DNA of 64,000 nucleotides from Branchinecta lynchi (lineage: Eukaryota > Arthropoda > Branchiopoda > Anostraca > Branchinectidae): NCBI GenBank assembly GCA_023053575.1, contig JAKZAP010000005.1, forward strand, positions 744,001-808,000, in the 5' to 3' direction. The notes beneath the pieces were generated by a model, which saw nothing but the letters and a program-made list of their open reading frames with translations, ran no database searches and had not been told where the DNA came from. Position numbers and translations under genes: made by a program. Of the stretch, positions 11,500 to 23,400 are shown one piece after another; position 1 is the first letter of the stretch, and each line of letters begins with the position of its first letter.

Positions 11500-12360
11500 A
11501 ACCAGAAAGTGCTTACAATAATTTCAGCAAACAACACATTTTCATGATCCCAAAAGGCCACTGATCATTTTTCCCTCAAGGATTTTCTTACAATGAATAC
11601 CTAGCTCCCTTAAAGTGCACATCTTAACCGCAAAGTGAGCAAAAAATACTTCTGACCATATTATTAAATTTGTCACAATCCCCAAGGCCCATGATCATTT
11701 GTGCCTCATAGGTTTTGCTTACAAAGAGGATTCCTAGCCCTCCTGAAATTGCGCATTTGAACCATAAAGAAAAAAAAAATACGTTTTGACCAAACCATAC
11801 ATTTTCTTGATCCCCAAGGCCCATGATGATTTGTGCCTCAACCATTTTGCTTAAAAATAAATTCTTAGCTCCCAAAGTGCATATCTCAACCTCAAATTGG
11901 AAAAAAATACTTTTGACCCAAAGATACATCTTTGTGATCCCCAAGGGCCTTTGGGACCTCATGGGTTTTGTTCGGATGTTTGGATTTTCGTACATATGGA
12001 ATATGGGTCGAGGACCAGGAAAGGAAGGGACAACATTTCTGGGAGAATTTAAAGCGAGGCTAAAAGACCAGGAAATCCAGCAGTGGTGGCTGGACATCAA
12101 GGCATCGAAAAGTCTACAATTTGATAGCCAAGTGAAGGAAACGTATGGTGAGGAATATTATTTTAATAGCGCTGGCCGAATCGTATTGGAGTTTTAATTT
12201 CTAAAACTGTTCGGTACTGAAACAAGGACAGATACAAAATGGAGCAAAAATCCTAGCTTGGAAATGCTATTTCGTATTTGGATCGGGATTTCTGCAGGCG
12301 ATGTTAATAGAAGTCCTACAGATAGGGATGATACTTGGTACTCTTCATTCAGGTGTCATT
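11500..12360 (+). repeat. Degenerate about 140-bp tandem repeats of a third element family
   Basis: Recurrent blocks: TTCATGATCCCCAAGG, CATGATCATTTGTGCCTC, GGTTTTGCTTACAAA, CTTAAAGTGCACATC. The same blocks occur at 6600-6895 and 43490-44530. At 6880 they abut CATATAAGCTTCTAGCTCTTG, an end like that of the 12596 family, so this is another helentron-like core. A GGGATCCC-family end fragment follows at about 12330-12500. Confidence 0.55.
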
Positions 12361-12639
12361 TAATCTGTTTTTGAATTTTAATAGTAAAAATGTTCAAGGA
12401 GATTGGCGAAGACTGGATCTTGCGAAGACAAGACCCAATTGTCTGGATCAAATATTGAATTTGTGGGATCCCATCGAAACCTTTGATCTTGTTCAGAACA
12501 GCTAACTCCATTTCCCTATAACAGACCCCTTTTACGCTTTTACCCTTATTTACAGAACTTATAGAAGTAGCTGTGAATTGCAAAAAAAAAATCCAAACAA
12601 GAGCTACGAGCTCATATGGCACTTGTTACGAGTAGGCAC

Positions 12640-14320
12640 GGCTCGGTTATGTCAATGATATATCTAGTGTTTGCTAGGTGTCTTCCCACCAAGTTTCATC
12701 TCGATCCCTCCACTCATAGCGTTTTCCAATATTTCCAGTTCTCCCCTCGAGCTCCCCCCAAAAGTCACCGGATCCGGTCCGGATTTTAAGTGGGTCGTCT
12801 GAGGCATGAGGTCTTTCCAAATATCAAGTTTCATCGAGATCCGGTCCCCCGTTCAAAAGTTATAAATACCTAAAGATTCCGGATTCCCCCTCCCTCCACT
12901 CCCCCGACAGTGCCCGAATCGGCTCGGTCACGTCAATGATGTATCTAGTGTTTGCTAGGTGTCTTCCCACAAATTTCATCTCGACCCCTCCACTCGTAGC
13001 GTTTCCCAAGATTTCCGGTTGCCCCATCCAGCTCCCCCAAAAGTCACCGGATCCGGTCCAGATTTTAAGTGGGTCGTCTGAGGTGTGAGGCCTTTCCAAA
13101 TATCAAGTTCCATCGAGATCCGATCACCCGTTCAAAAGTTATAAATACCTCAAGATTCCGGATTCCCCCTCCCTCCACTCCCCCCACAGTGCCCGAATTG
13201 GCTCGGTTATGTCAATGATGTATCTAGTGTTTGCTAGGTGTCTTCACACCAAGTTTCATCTCGATCCCTCCACTCATAGCGTTTCCCAAGATTTCCGGTT
13301 GCCCCCTCCAGCTCCCCCCAAAAGTCACCGGATCCGGTCCGTATTTTAAGTGGGTCGTCTGAGGCATGAGGCCGTTCCAAATATCAAGTTTCATCGAGAT
13401 CCGGTCACCCGTTCAAAAGTTATAAATACCTCAAGATTCCGGATTCCCCCTCCCTCCACTCCCCCGACAGTGCCCGAATCGGCTCGGTCATGTCAATGAT
13501 GTATCTAGTGTTTGCTAGGTGTCTTCCCACCAAGTTTCATCTCGATCCCTCCACTCATAGCGTTTCCCAAGATTTCCGGTTGCCCCCTCCAGCTCCCCCC
13601 CAAAAGTCACCGGATCCGGTCTGGATTTTAAGTAGGTCGTCTGAGGCATGAGGTCTTTCCAAATATCAAGTTCCATCGAGATCCGATCACCCGTTCAAAA
13701 GTTATAAATACCTCAAGATTCCGGATTCCCCCTCCCTCCACTCCCCCTACAGTGCCCGAATCGGCTCGGTTATGGCAATGATGTATCTAGTGTTTGCTAG
13801 GTGTCTTCCCACCAAGTTTCATCTCGATCCCTAGACTCATAGCGTTTCCCAAGATTTCCGGTTGCCCCCTCCAGCTCCCCCCAAAAGTCACCGGATCCAG
13901 TCCGGATTTTAAGTAGGTCGTCTGAGGCATGAGGTCTTTCCAAATATCAAGTTCCATCGAGATCCGATCACCCGTTCAAAAGTTATAAATACCTCAAGAT
14001 TCCGGATTCCCCCTCCCTCCACTCCCCGCACAGTGCCCGAATCGGATCGGTTATGTCAATGATGTATCTAGTGTTTGCTAGGTGTCTTCCCACCAAGTTT
14101 CATCTCGATCCCTCCACTCATAGCGTTTCCCAAGATTTCCGGTTGCCGCCTCCAGCTCCCCCCAAAAGTCACCGGATCCGGTCCGGATTTTAAGTGGGTC
14201 GTCTGAGGCATGAGGTCGTTCCAAATACCAAGTTTCATCGAGATCCGATCACCCGTTCAAAAGTTAAAAATACCTCAAGATTCCGGATTCCCCCTCCCTC
14301 CACTCCCCCCACGGTGCTCG
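12640..14320 (+). repeat. 281-bp tandem repeat, six copies
   Basis: The marker TATCTAGTGTTTGCTAGG recurs at 12661, 12942, 13221, 13502, 13784 and 14065 (spacings 281, 279, 281, 282, 281). Units are very similar, contain CACCGGATCCGGTCCG and are rich in C-runs. They form the core of the element 12596-14552. Confidence 0.9.
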
Positions 14321-14425
14321 GATCGGGGAAGTGACTATTTCCAACTTAATCATTTGGGGTCCCTGATATGCCTGCCAAGTTTTATCGTCCTAGCTTATCT
14401 GGAAGTGCCCGAACTAGCAAAACCT

Positions 14426-14505
14426 GGACAGACCGACAGACCGACAGACCGACAGACCGACAGACCGACAGACCGACAGACCGACAGACCGACGGACGGA
14501 CAGAA
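14426..14505 (+). repeat. (GACAGACC)n microsatellite
   Basis: About ten near-perfect 8-bp units (GACCGACA), drifting to GACGGACG at the right end. The same tract, much shorter, occurs in the related copies at 37200-37260 and 37890-37950. Confidence 0.9.
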
Positions 14506-14739
14506 ATTGCGATCGCTATATGGCACTTGGCCGAAGGGCAAGTGCCATAAAAAGCTGTACACTAGGCAAGAACCTGTCAAGTCTTGTTGGGATCAGTAAA
14601 GGACAAACTTTGTCAAAACATCCTTGCAATGTGAGTGTGAGTCTCACACCTGGCTCATCACTGCTTTTCCAGTAGCTAATTTCACTGCAGGAAAAAAACC
14701 ATTAGCTTCTTCAACCCCACCCTGTTAAACTGCAAGAAT

Positions 14740-15310
14740 TTGGACATAGATACTGATACTTTATTGTAAAACGAGACTTTCACAGCATTGGATTGCCGAA
14801 CTTGTCGTTTTCGTCAGGTACATCATAATTACAAAACATTTAATAAGGCGGTTGTACATAATAAAGCAATAGTCAAAAAATGATCAAACAGAATAAAAAC
14901 CGTAGACAATTAAAACATTAAAGGGAAATAGTTAATCAATTGTTCAAAACTTCAACAAAAGATGGTACAACGCTCTTTCTGTAGCGATCGGTTCTTGTAC
15001 AAACAGGGTTAAGAACCGGAACTTTTTGTGCTACAGCTCGAGGTAGTCGAGGTTTTGGCGGGCAATATGGGGTAGGAAACAGGTGCTCAAAACATGAGTG
15101 GGAACGCAGACTGTTCCCGAAACCAGTACAAAGAGTAAGACGTCGGGCTGCTAAAGTAGGGAGGCGGAATTCTTTGAGGAGGAGGATATAAGGCACTTTG
15201 CCCTGGCGGTAGATGATTCTCAAAGCTCTCTTCTGAATAGTTTCAAGCCTATCAGACTGATCTACTGTCAGGCCAAAGTGCCAAACCGGACAAGCATACT
15301 CAAGTAGCAA
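14740..15310 (-). pseudogene. 5'-truncated non-LTR retrotransposon (LINE) relic, C-terminal end of the RT ORF
   Basis: The minus-strand frame 15310-14936 encodes LLEYACPVWHFGLT, SDRLETIQKRALRIIY and TRTDRYRKSVVPSFVEVLNN. This is the typical C-terminal tail after the reverse transcriptase domain of CR1/L2/Jockey-like LINEs. Only the last about 125 codons plus an AT-rich 3' UTR remain, the expected result of 5' truncation. No catalytic RT motifs are present. Confidence 0.7.
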
Positions 15311-16192
15311 ACATAAAGTGTGATGTCATGGTTTTTAGATGCTACATGTAGCCTGTGTGGGCTCAAAGCCTTCAACTCCTTGGAATGATGTTCTCTTACA
15401 AGGTTACAAAGATACACCACATAAATGTCACTAGAACATGGACCTATAGAGCTACATCACCTCATTAGGTTAATCACATTCATTATCAAATAAGATGACA
15501 TACCTTGTGAGTGTGAGTACTCATACTAATGAGTGCTCATGGTCAAATTTCATGATGTATCTCTATGAGTCCATATGCTGAAGAAAACCTATGACTCGAA
15601 CCGAGGACATAATCAATGTAGCACAAAACATACAAATACAGTGAGGTCAGCACTTCACTGAGCAAAACCCCTGCATACAGACTTTAGGACTAAACTGCTA
15701 GTTTTTAAGTTAAACTTCAATTTTTTTGTATAACTTGTCTATGTACAGATGGAGAATAGTAGAAAGATGAATAAAGAAAGAAACAACAGTACAAACAGTT
15801 CATTTTAGTTTGTGCTCAGAGGAAGATCAGACCCATGTCGGAAACCTTTTTTGTTTTTCATTTTTTCTTTGGTCATATGTCTGTTGTGGTAGATTCTAGT
15901 GTTGTCCTTAAATTTTAGTGTTGATGTGTGATAGTTATCTGTTTGTTTTTTCTTTACAATGCCTTAGGCTAGAACTGTATTAATATTTTTTACAAACCCA
16001 CCACAATTTGTGAAGCGTCGTTTTTTATGCCACTGGCATGTCTGATGCTTTTGAGAAACAGCAGGTTTATTTAGATTTGCCATTAATATTGTACCATACC
16101 TTAGAAACAAGCAAAACAGTTAAAATTCAATAAACCAAGAGATCATACAACTCAATAGGTGATTACAACTTTGCTTCATACTGTTGGTGGAT
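15311..16192. other. Non-coding, nothing recognised
   Basis: AT-rich, many stops in all frames. No repeat ends found. Confidence 0.5.
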
Positions 16193-16200
16193 TTCAGGAC

Positions 16201-16648
16201 CAAAGACAGTAAAAGTGGGAAAGACCGGAAACTACCGTAAGCCCCATGAGTCACAACAATCAGCGACGTTTAGCGGATGTTCTTTCGCTAAAAATCGCTC
16301 TGTTGACATTTTCTTTCATCGCTCTCCGCAGAATCATCATCAAAGCACGTTTTGTAGATTTTGTTTTTGTTTTGTTTATAATGATCATCCTCTCTCCATT
16401 CAGATTTCCTCTTTAATTGGAATAAAAAACAAGTAGGAAAAGAATAAATAGCTTTTTAATGGAAAATTTTTTTGAATTCACGATTTCGAATTGACAGATA
16501 TTGCCTATGCACACCCTCTTGCTTTCATTATATTAACCATCTACCGCTCGAAATTGTACAAAGTCCAAACGCTAGGCAGCGTTCCGATCGATTTTCAGAG
16601 ACCCGATTTTAGCGAAGTTACCGGTCTTTCCCACTATTATTGTCTTTG
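16201..16648. mobile_element. hAT-type MITE, TSD TTCAGGAC
   Basis: Inverted ends CAAAGACAGTAAAAGTGGG and CCCACTATTATTGTCTTTG; the repeat continues AAAGACCGG. A perfect 8-bp duplication TTCAGGAC occupies 16193-16200 and 16649-16656. Confidence 0.8.
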
Positions 16649-16656
16649 TTCAGGAC

Positions 16657-17488
16657 ATCCAGAGAATGATCAGCTGTACCCTGCCTCTGCCCTGCCTATC
16701 CGAGCCAAACACAAATCCTCAATTTTTGGGCATGGTGCTCCAACATCTAGGTATGCCCCAAAGTATGGGCATGGGGCCCATCCGTTTGGCCACCATGCAC
16801 TTCAGCAAGGGCAAGATGTACCCTGTAAAAATTAGTTTGAAAAGCAGATTTTCATTTCAGATTTTCAGTTCAACAGATTTTTATCGGGGTACCATGGCCT
16901 TGCTGCTTAGCATCGTTCCCCAACACTTAATCACCCTGTCTCTATGTTGGGGCATGCCCAGCCCAGAGATTGCCTGGATGTTGGGAGTTGTGACCTAAAA
17001 TTTGACGATTTGTGTATGCCTTCCCAGTACAGAAACAAGATGACTGTTTCATCTTAAGGGGTAGGCATAGCAGATATTTGGGAAACCAAAATCTGACAAA
17101 GATTTTAGTTATTGACCATTGAGTGAACGGTTACTAATGAAAAATGTGGGGAAAAGCAGCACCCCTGCCCGAAAAGGCTCATTTCCTATTCCAGTCAGTA
17201 AGACTAATAGTACTTGGTCAGTTATTGTAGCTAAATTATTCTTGCCTACCTGCAATAGTTCCAAGCAGGTTCTAAGCTAGTCTCAAGTCAACAGCTCAAG
17301 TTGTCTAGAAATCAGGCATTAGGCAGACTAGGCTACAAGTCAGTCACCATCATCGAAAAACAGTAAAAGAGCTTGAGAGCGGTCGAATTTATGGCGCGCT
17401 TCGCTTCTTTTGTCAAAAAGGCGTAAGTAGAACGAAAACGGATAAAGCCCGGACAGGTTCGAACTTGTAAATATTGGATCAACCGTCC
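16657..17488 (+). other. 5' flank of the MDM2-like gene
   Basis: 16657-17000 has open frames rich in GGGCATGG / GGCATGCCC motifs, probably repeat-derived. 17380-17470 is CpG-richer (ATGGCGCGCTTCGCTTC) and may be promoter or 5' UTR. No SWIB-domain coding seen on the plus strand. Confidence 0.45.
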
Positions 17489-20400
17489 ATGGAGGTTCTC
17501 AAGTCCTTGTATCAGGAAGTGCTTGAACAAGCCAAGTCCGAAAATGATTCTGATCAATGTGAATCGATTTATAGTTTTCAGGGGTATGACACAGGTATGA
17601 AATAATGTTTTTAAGTAAGGCCAAGAGTAGATGCTGTACCTTGAATTTTCATACAGGAGTATTGCATGAAGCTGCCCTTACTATGGCACCGCCCACCCCC
17701 CAATTGGCCATGGTACATGATCCTGCCACCTTGGATCATGAAGCTGCCACCCCAGAAAAATCATGCAAATTCCAAGAAAACAGCAAATTTTGTTATTTGC
17801 AAAAGGTCAAGGAACCTCTCTGACCAAACAGCTGGCCTCTAACTTCACCATGTAGCAAAATACTATTTTTAGCAAAGTGGGCAATTTCATGATCACTTGG
17901 GTGCCTATATTCTTTTGTGTTCTCTAGCTTAGCCTTGAACAATTACAAGTAAACTATGGTACCAGCAGAAAGTGAAGGTTCTAAGCGTCCTTTCAGGATA
18001 CTTCACTGAATTTTATCTCAACCTTTACTCTTTTTCCCTAAGTCATTTCCCAAAAATAGGAGTTTAGGGTGGAGGCTTCACGCAGCACTCCTGTAACCTC
18101 CGAATTGGCCTCAAAAATAGTAAAAAAAACATTTCTCTACTGTTCTAATTATGGCCTAATCTTCTTAACAGTTCTGCAAAGAAATTTCCTTTTACTATTT
18201 TTAAGTTGAGTTTTGAGGTTATGTAAATTCAGGGTTGGATAACATTCCTGTACAGCTGGAAGGGCATTGTCACTGAAGTTGTGGCAAACTGTTATGTGTT
18301 AAAGGGATAAGTCTTAGGTCATTGGAATTTGGGCTGGTTAGAATGAAGATATACCTATAACATAGAATCATGTAAATTTTGTATCCATCCTGCTTGTTGC
18401 TGTTGGACAGTTCTTTACAGAACAGAAGGAACAGTTATCATCAGTCTAGTACACTAGCCCCATTTCAGACGCGGTGCTCAAACGTCTAGCACCATGCCTG
18501 GGTGCTAGACGTTCAAGTACTGTACCTTGGATTTCATGTATGGTGCATGGATTTCAGTATACAGTGCATACAGAAAAAACACAGTTTCTGTCATCACAAC
18601 TGAGCACCAGCTCGGGCAGGGCTGAAATTACTACTATGAATTAGAGAAATCGAAAACAATCCTTTATATATTTTTCACAACAAAAACAAAAGGGGTCTAA
18701 TGATGATGGAGATGAAAAACCTAACAGCACCCTATCTATTTTCCATGTATTTTCCCTATCTATTCCCCAAGAGCCAATATTCTGGTTGGCTGCTAGGTGG
18801 AAAAAGCTGAGGGACATGACACTTCGCATGCAAAACCCTTGACTATGTAGAAAAGGAAATGAGCTTTTTCACATCTGTCATCAGCCGAGCCCTTTTGTTT
18901 TTGTTGTGAAAAATATATAAAGGAGTGTCTTTGATTTCTCTAATTCATGGTAGTAATTTCAGCCCTGTCCGAGCAGGTGCTCAGTTGTTATGACAAAAAA
19001 TGTGTTTTTGATGTATTCACTGTATACTGAAACCCATGCACCATACATAAAATCCAAGGTACAGTGCCTGAATGTCTAGCACCCAGGCATGTTGCTAGAC
19101 GTTTGAGCACCGTGCCTGAAAAGGGGCTAGTGTAGTAGACTGCATATCATCATCCAAATCATCAAGCCATTGGGAGCTAAATCTTCTGCCTGGGTCAAAA
19201 GAAGTCTAGCCGATTTCCCTTTCCTGTAGGATCTTGATCGGCTGGTGGAAGAGTTCTATCTTCTTTGACTTCCAAAGTGGTGCGGAGTTGATCGTGCTCA
19301 AGACAGCTATATCTTTAATTTTCAGCACAAGGCCCTCATTTTGGCTGTTTTTTTGTTGCGTGTTGTGTGTCCTGTTGCTCCTGATGACATATTCTACAGT
19401 TTGGTGTGTTGTGGAGTTCCATTCGAACAACGTTTTGTTTAGCAGGAAGGTCTCTGACTTAAGCCTGTAGTATGCAATGCACAGATGTAGCGTTCTAAAG
19501 GGTGACGGGTGTAACCGCTTTTCTTCAAGGGGATTGTGCCTTACAAAATTTGGATGTTCTGCCATTCTGTCATGCTAGCTATTTCAAAATCATGTGCAAA
19601 TTGCTGGGCAATCCATTGTAATCATTACTTACCACCTTTGCAGTTTGAAATCTATTCACTTTTATTGAAAACTGACTATACCTGGAGGACTCAGCAAATA
19701 ATTTGAGAGGCAAGGTAGAGAAGTTCCCTTCTATTCAAAGCACCAACTCTTGAAAAATTTTAGGCTACTTACTGAATTGAGTTAGAGTATCACAAAAAAC
19801 AAAATTTGGGTGCACAATGTAAATGCTTGATAAGTAATCAGTTATTGTGAGCCCACAATACGCCTGCATGACAATTTTTTTTTCCCTGCCGCCTGTGTAG
19901 CATTTGTGCAGTGGTTGAAATGGTCAGCTCCAAATAGGAGAAGTGGTGAGCTCAAAATAAGGGTACAAGCAGTAGCCTACTACTACTTCCTATGAAGCTA
20001 TAAGGGCTGCTTACTGCAATGTGCAGAGAAAGCAAGTGCTTGCCATGCAGTGCATGAAAAGCAAGTACCTTACCATGCAGTGCATGAAAAGCAATTACGG
20101 TACCCCAAATGCAGGTGAACAATTACAAAATGGGGACATGTCTATGATCCAGGAAACATTGAAACACACTGAATAGAGATACTACCAACATATAAACATC
20201 CGTGGATACATGAATTTATTGCGCATCCAATGACATCTCAGACTGTGCTCTAACTTACACACAAGAAAAGTTGGAAGAAGAAGGAGAATTTTGTGACATA
20301 TCCTGCATGATACAAGATTCTTTACCAACAGAGGAAAGATGTACTGTATGTGAATGTATAGCTTATGGCTAAGGGCCCCGTTTGGCACATTTTATTAATA

Positions 20401-23400
20401 TTTATACTTAACACACTACTGTATGTTTTTGAATTTTAGTGATTCATGCTTGTTCCTTGTCTAGCCTATCCTAGAAAAAAACAGTCTTTTTAAAACAAAT
20501 TTACCTAGGCTGCTGTGAGCAAAACAAAATTTTGGAAAGAATGACTTGACTTGGGCACTATCGTCAGAGGTAGGAGCATTGGTCTCATGCATTTGGGTAT
20601 ACCCAAAACCCAAACATAGTAGGCTGTGTATTTATGCCAACTGTGTATTCCTTGTATAGTTCACCAAATGTTAGAGAATTTTATTTCTTCCACAGAATAT
20701 GTGAGGACTGATATTGATGGATCATCAGATAACCTTGAAGTCATGGAATTTGAACCAGCAGATGACTCGGATGGTTTGACTGTCACTGATACAGAAAGTG
20801 ACTTTGATGTAAGTCCCTTTTGTTATCTCTTTTAGCTACTCAACACAGCTTGAAGTGTTACAGGTTACATAGTAATAATAGGTTATATAAGTATGTTTTG
20901 TAAGTAGGGTTCATTAACACTATCAATTTCCTTCTGAGAAACACTTTTTGGGATCCCAAAAACGTAAGTGAAGGGATACCTATGACTTCGTAAAAGTTGT
21001 CCGTCCGTTTGTCAGCGCGATAACTCCCGAAGGAATAATATATATTGATAAAATCTTGGTGTGAAGATTCGTTGGGTCAAGGGCTGGGTAGGGCTCTGGG
21101 TAGAGGTTCAGATTAAGGGGCGAACAAAATATTTTTCAACAGCTAATGAGATAGTTGATATAGGGGAAGAAAACATGCTGAACACGAATATGCAAATTGT
21201 TTTCTCGCCGGACAAGTACCCGGAATCCGTCCAAAACCGGAAAGTTTGTTAAGAATTAAAGTATGATTTTAAGTTGATTAGATGTTCGATGGGGGGGGGG
21301 GGCGGGTAAGAATACATTGAACATCTATATGGAAATCATTTTCTCGTCGGACAGATAGTTCGTCCGGAAGTCCGGCCACAACCGGAAAATTTGTTAAAAG
21401 TAAAAGATTTATCTGAAGTTGATTAAATGTTCGATTTAAGGTTAAATGTTCGATCCGTGTATGACAATCATTTTCCACCTGGACATATAGCTCACCTGGA
21501 ATCCGGCTGAAACCGGAAAAATTTTTATAAGTAAAAGTTTTATCTGTAGTTGGTTAGAGGTTCGATTTAGCATAGTAAGGAGGCATGCTGAATCCGTATG
21601 CTATGTTTTTTACTCTCCGATTTCTGGAGGAAATATTTGAATTAAATTGAATTGTATATGAAATTATCTTCTCGCCTGACCGGGAATCTGGCAAAAACCT
21701 GAAAATGTATTAAAAGTTAAGGTTTTATCTAAAGTTGGTCGCAGGTTCAATATAGAGGTATCGAAATGTCCTGAACTCCTTTTTGAGCTTTAGTTACAAC
21801 AATTAGTTGTAAATATTCAGTTTGTAAATAAGGTTGTCAGTATATTCAAGTTTGATGAGGGTTGTAAGTTCAAGTTTAGGAAGGGTCAGTGTAAATATTA
21901 AGTAGTTTCGGGAATATGTTAAATGTAAATAAGTGCCCGTGCTTTAGTGTACCTTGTGATTTTGATTTTAGTTAGTATCCAGACTTTGTAGCGTATAGTG
22001 AAAATAAAGTAGTGTTAGTCTGTCAAAGTTTATATGACACCGGACAAGTAGTTCGCCCGGAGTTTGGGCGAAACCGGAAATTTGGCAGAATCAGGCAGGA
22101 AGTTTTCATCAGTTTCGTCAAAGTTGATATGAGGTAGAGGGGTAAACACACATGCTGAATCCAAACCTGAACTTGGTTTTCTCAGATGATTAGCCATTGG
22201 CCTTATCCTGTTTCTAAATCTTAATAGTAAAAATGTTGAAGGAGTTAAGACCGGACATGTACAAGACCAAATTATGTGGATCAAATAATTTTTGGGATCC
22301 CATCGAAACCTTCGTCTTATTATTCAAGAGGTAAACCATTGCCTTGGGCTAAGATGATAACCAAAAGCCAAAAGTCAGATATGAGGTTGGGGGACTGTTT
22401 GCATGGCTTATACAAGTTCAAAGATGGGCTGTGTAGCCCTGTATTTGAGGGTGGGGGAGGGGTTTCAGATTAAGGGGCAAACAAAATATTTTTTGAAAGC
22501 TATTGAGATAATTGATTTAGATGTAAAGAGACATGCTGAATTCGTATATGATATTTATTTTCTCGCCGGACAAATAGTTCACCCGGAATCCGGCGAAAAC
22601 CGGAAAATTTGTGAAAAGTAAATGTTCAATATGAAGTTAATTAGAGGTTCGATTTAGGGGCAAGAACACATGCTGAGTTCGAATATGAAATTTAGTTTCC
22701 CGCCGGACAATTAGTTCGGCCGGAATCCGGCCGAAACCGGAGAATCTGTTAAAAGTAAAAGTTGTATTTAGTGGATAAGAAATTTGGTTTGCAGGTAAGA
22801 ATACATGCTGAATTCGTAGATGACAATCATTTTCTCAGCGGACGTATGGATCGCTCGGAATCCGGCTGAAACCGGAATTTTTTTTTAAAGTAAAAGTTTA
22901 ATCTGAAGTTGATTAGATGTTGGATGTAGGGCAAGGTGACATGCTGAATTCGTTTCTGAGCTTTAGTTTTTTGCCAGACAAGTAGTTTCTTCGGAATCCG
23001 GCCGAAACCGGATGTTGGGCAGAAGTAAGAAAGGAAGGAGATACGACGTATACGACGTAGGCTGTAGGGTAAACCACATGCTGAATCCGCATCTGAATAT
23101 TTGACAACGCAAAACGTATTTGAATATACCTGGAACTTGGTGAAATTCAGCTGGCGTATCCGTTTTACACTGTCAAATATGAACTTGGTCTTCTCCGATT
23201 ATTGCCATTGGCCTTAACCTGCTTGTAAATTTTAAAAGTAAAAATGTTTAAGAAGTATGTTGAAGACCAAACATCTACAAGACCGACTTGTCGGAGCAAA
23301 TGTTAACATTTTGGGATCCCATCGAAACCTTTGGTCTTGTTATTTCAAAGAGACTGGGGTGCAAAATATTATTACTGAACCACCTACCATTTTAGGATAA

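Larger units (their letters stand above)
12596..14552 (+). mobile_element. Helentron-like (pearl-like) element with six 281-bp repeats, GACA/GACC microsatellite and terminal hairpin
   Basis: Left end AACAAGAGCTACGAGCTC then CATATGGCACTTG. Core: six about 281-bp tandem units (12640-14320). Then CTGCCAAGTTTTATCG, a (GACAGACC)n tract (14426-14505), and a hairpin TATGGCACTTG..CAAGTGCCATA (14519-14549) followed by AAAAA. The order tandem core, tetranucleotide microsatellite, 3' hairpin is that of HINE/pearl elements. A reverse copy with the same two ends is at 37186-39476. Confidence 0.65.

Noticed and set aside
12640..14320. CRISPR-like regular repeats
   Set aside because: 281-bp head-to-tail satellite units with no unique spacers, in a eukaryotic genome.
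16491..16998. Two overlapping plus-strand frames upstream of the MDM2-like gene, considered as a SWIB exon
   Set aside because: They cross the hAT MITE boundary and read GHGAP/GMGPI repeats; no SWIB-type residues.
17605..17823. 72-codon frame directly after exon 1 of the MDM2-like gene
   Set aside because: Lies behind the GTATGA donor in another frame; composition not protein-like.
19206..19565. 119-codon minus-strand frame in the first MDM2-gene intron
   Set aside because: No recognisable motif and no splice or start context; possibly an old transposon fragment, but not supportable.
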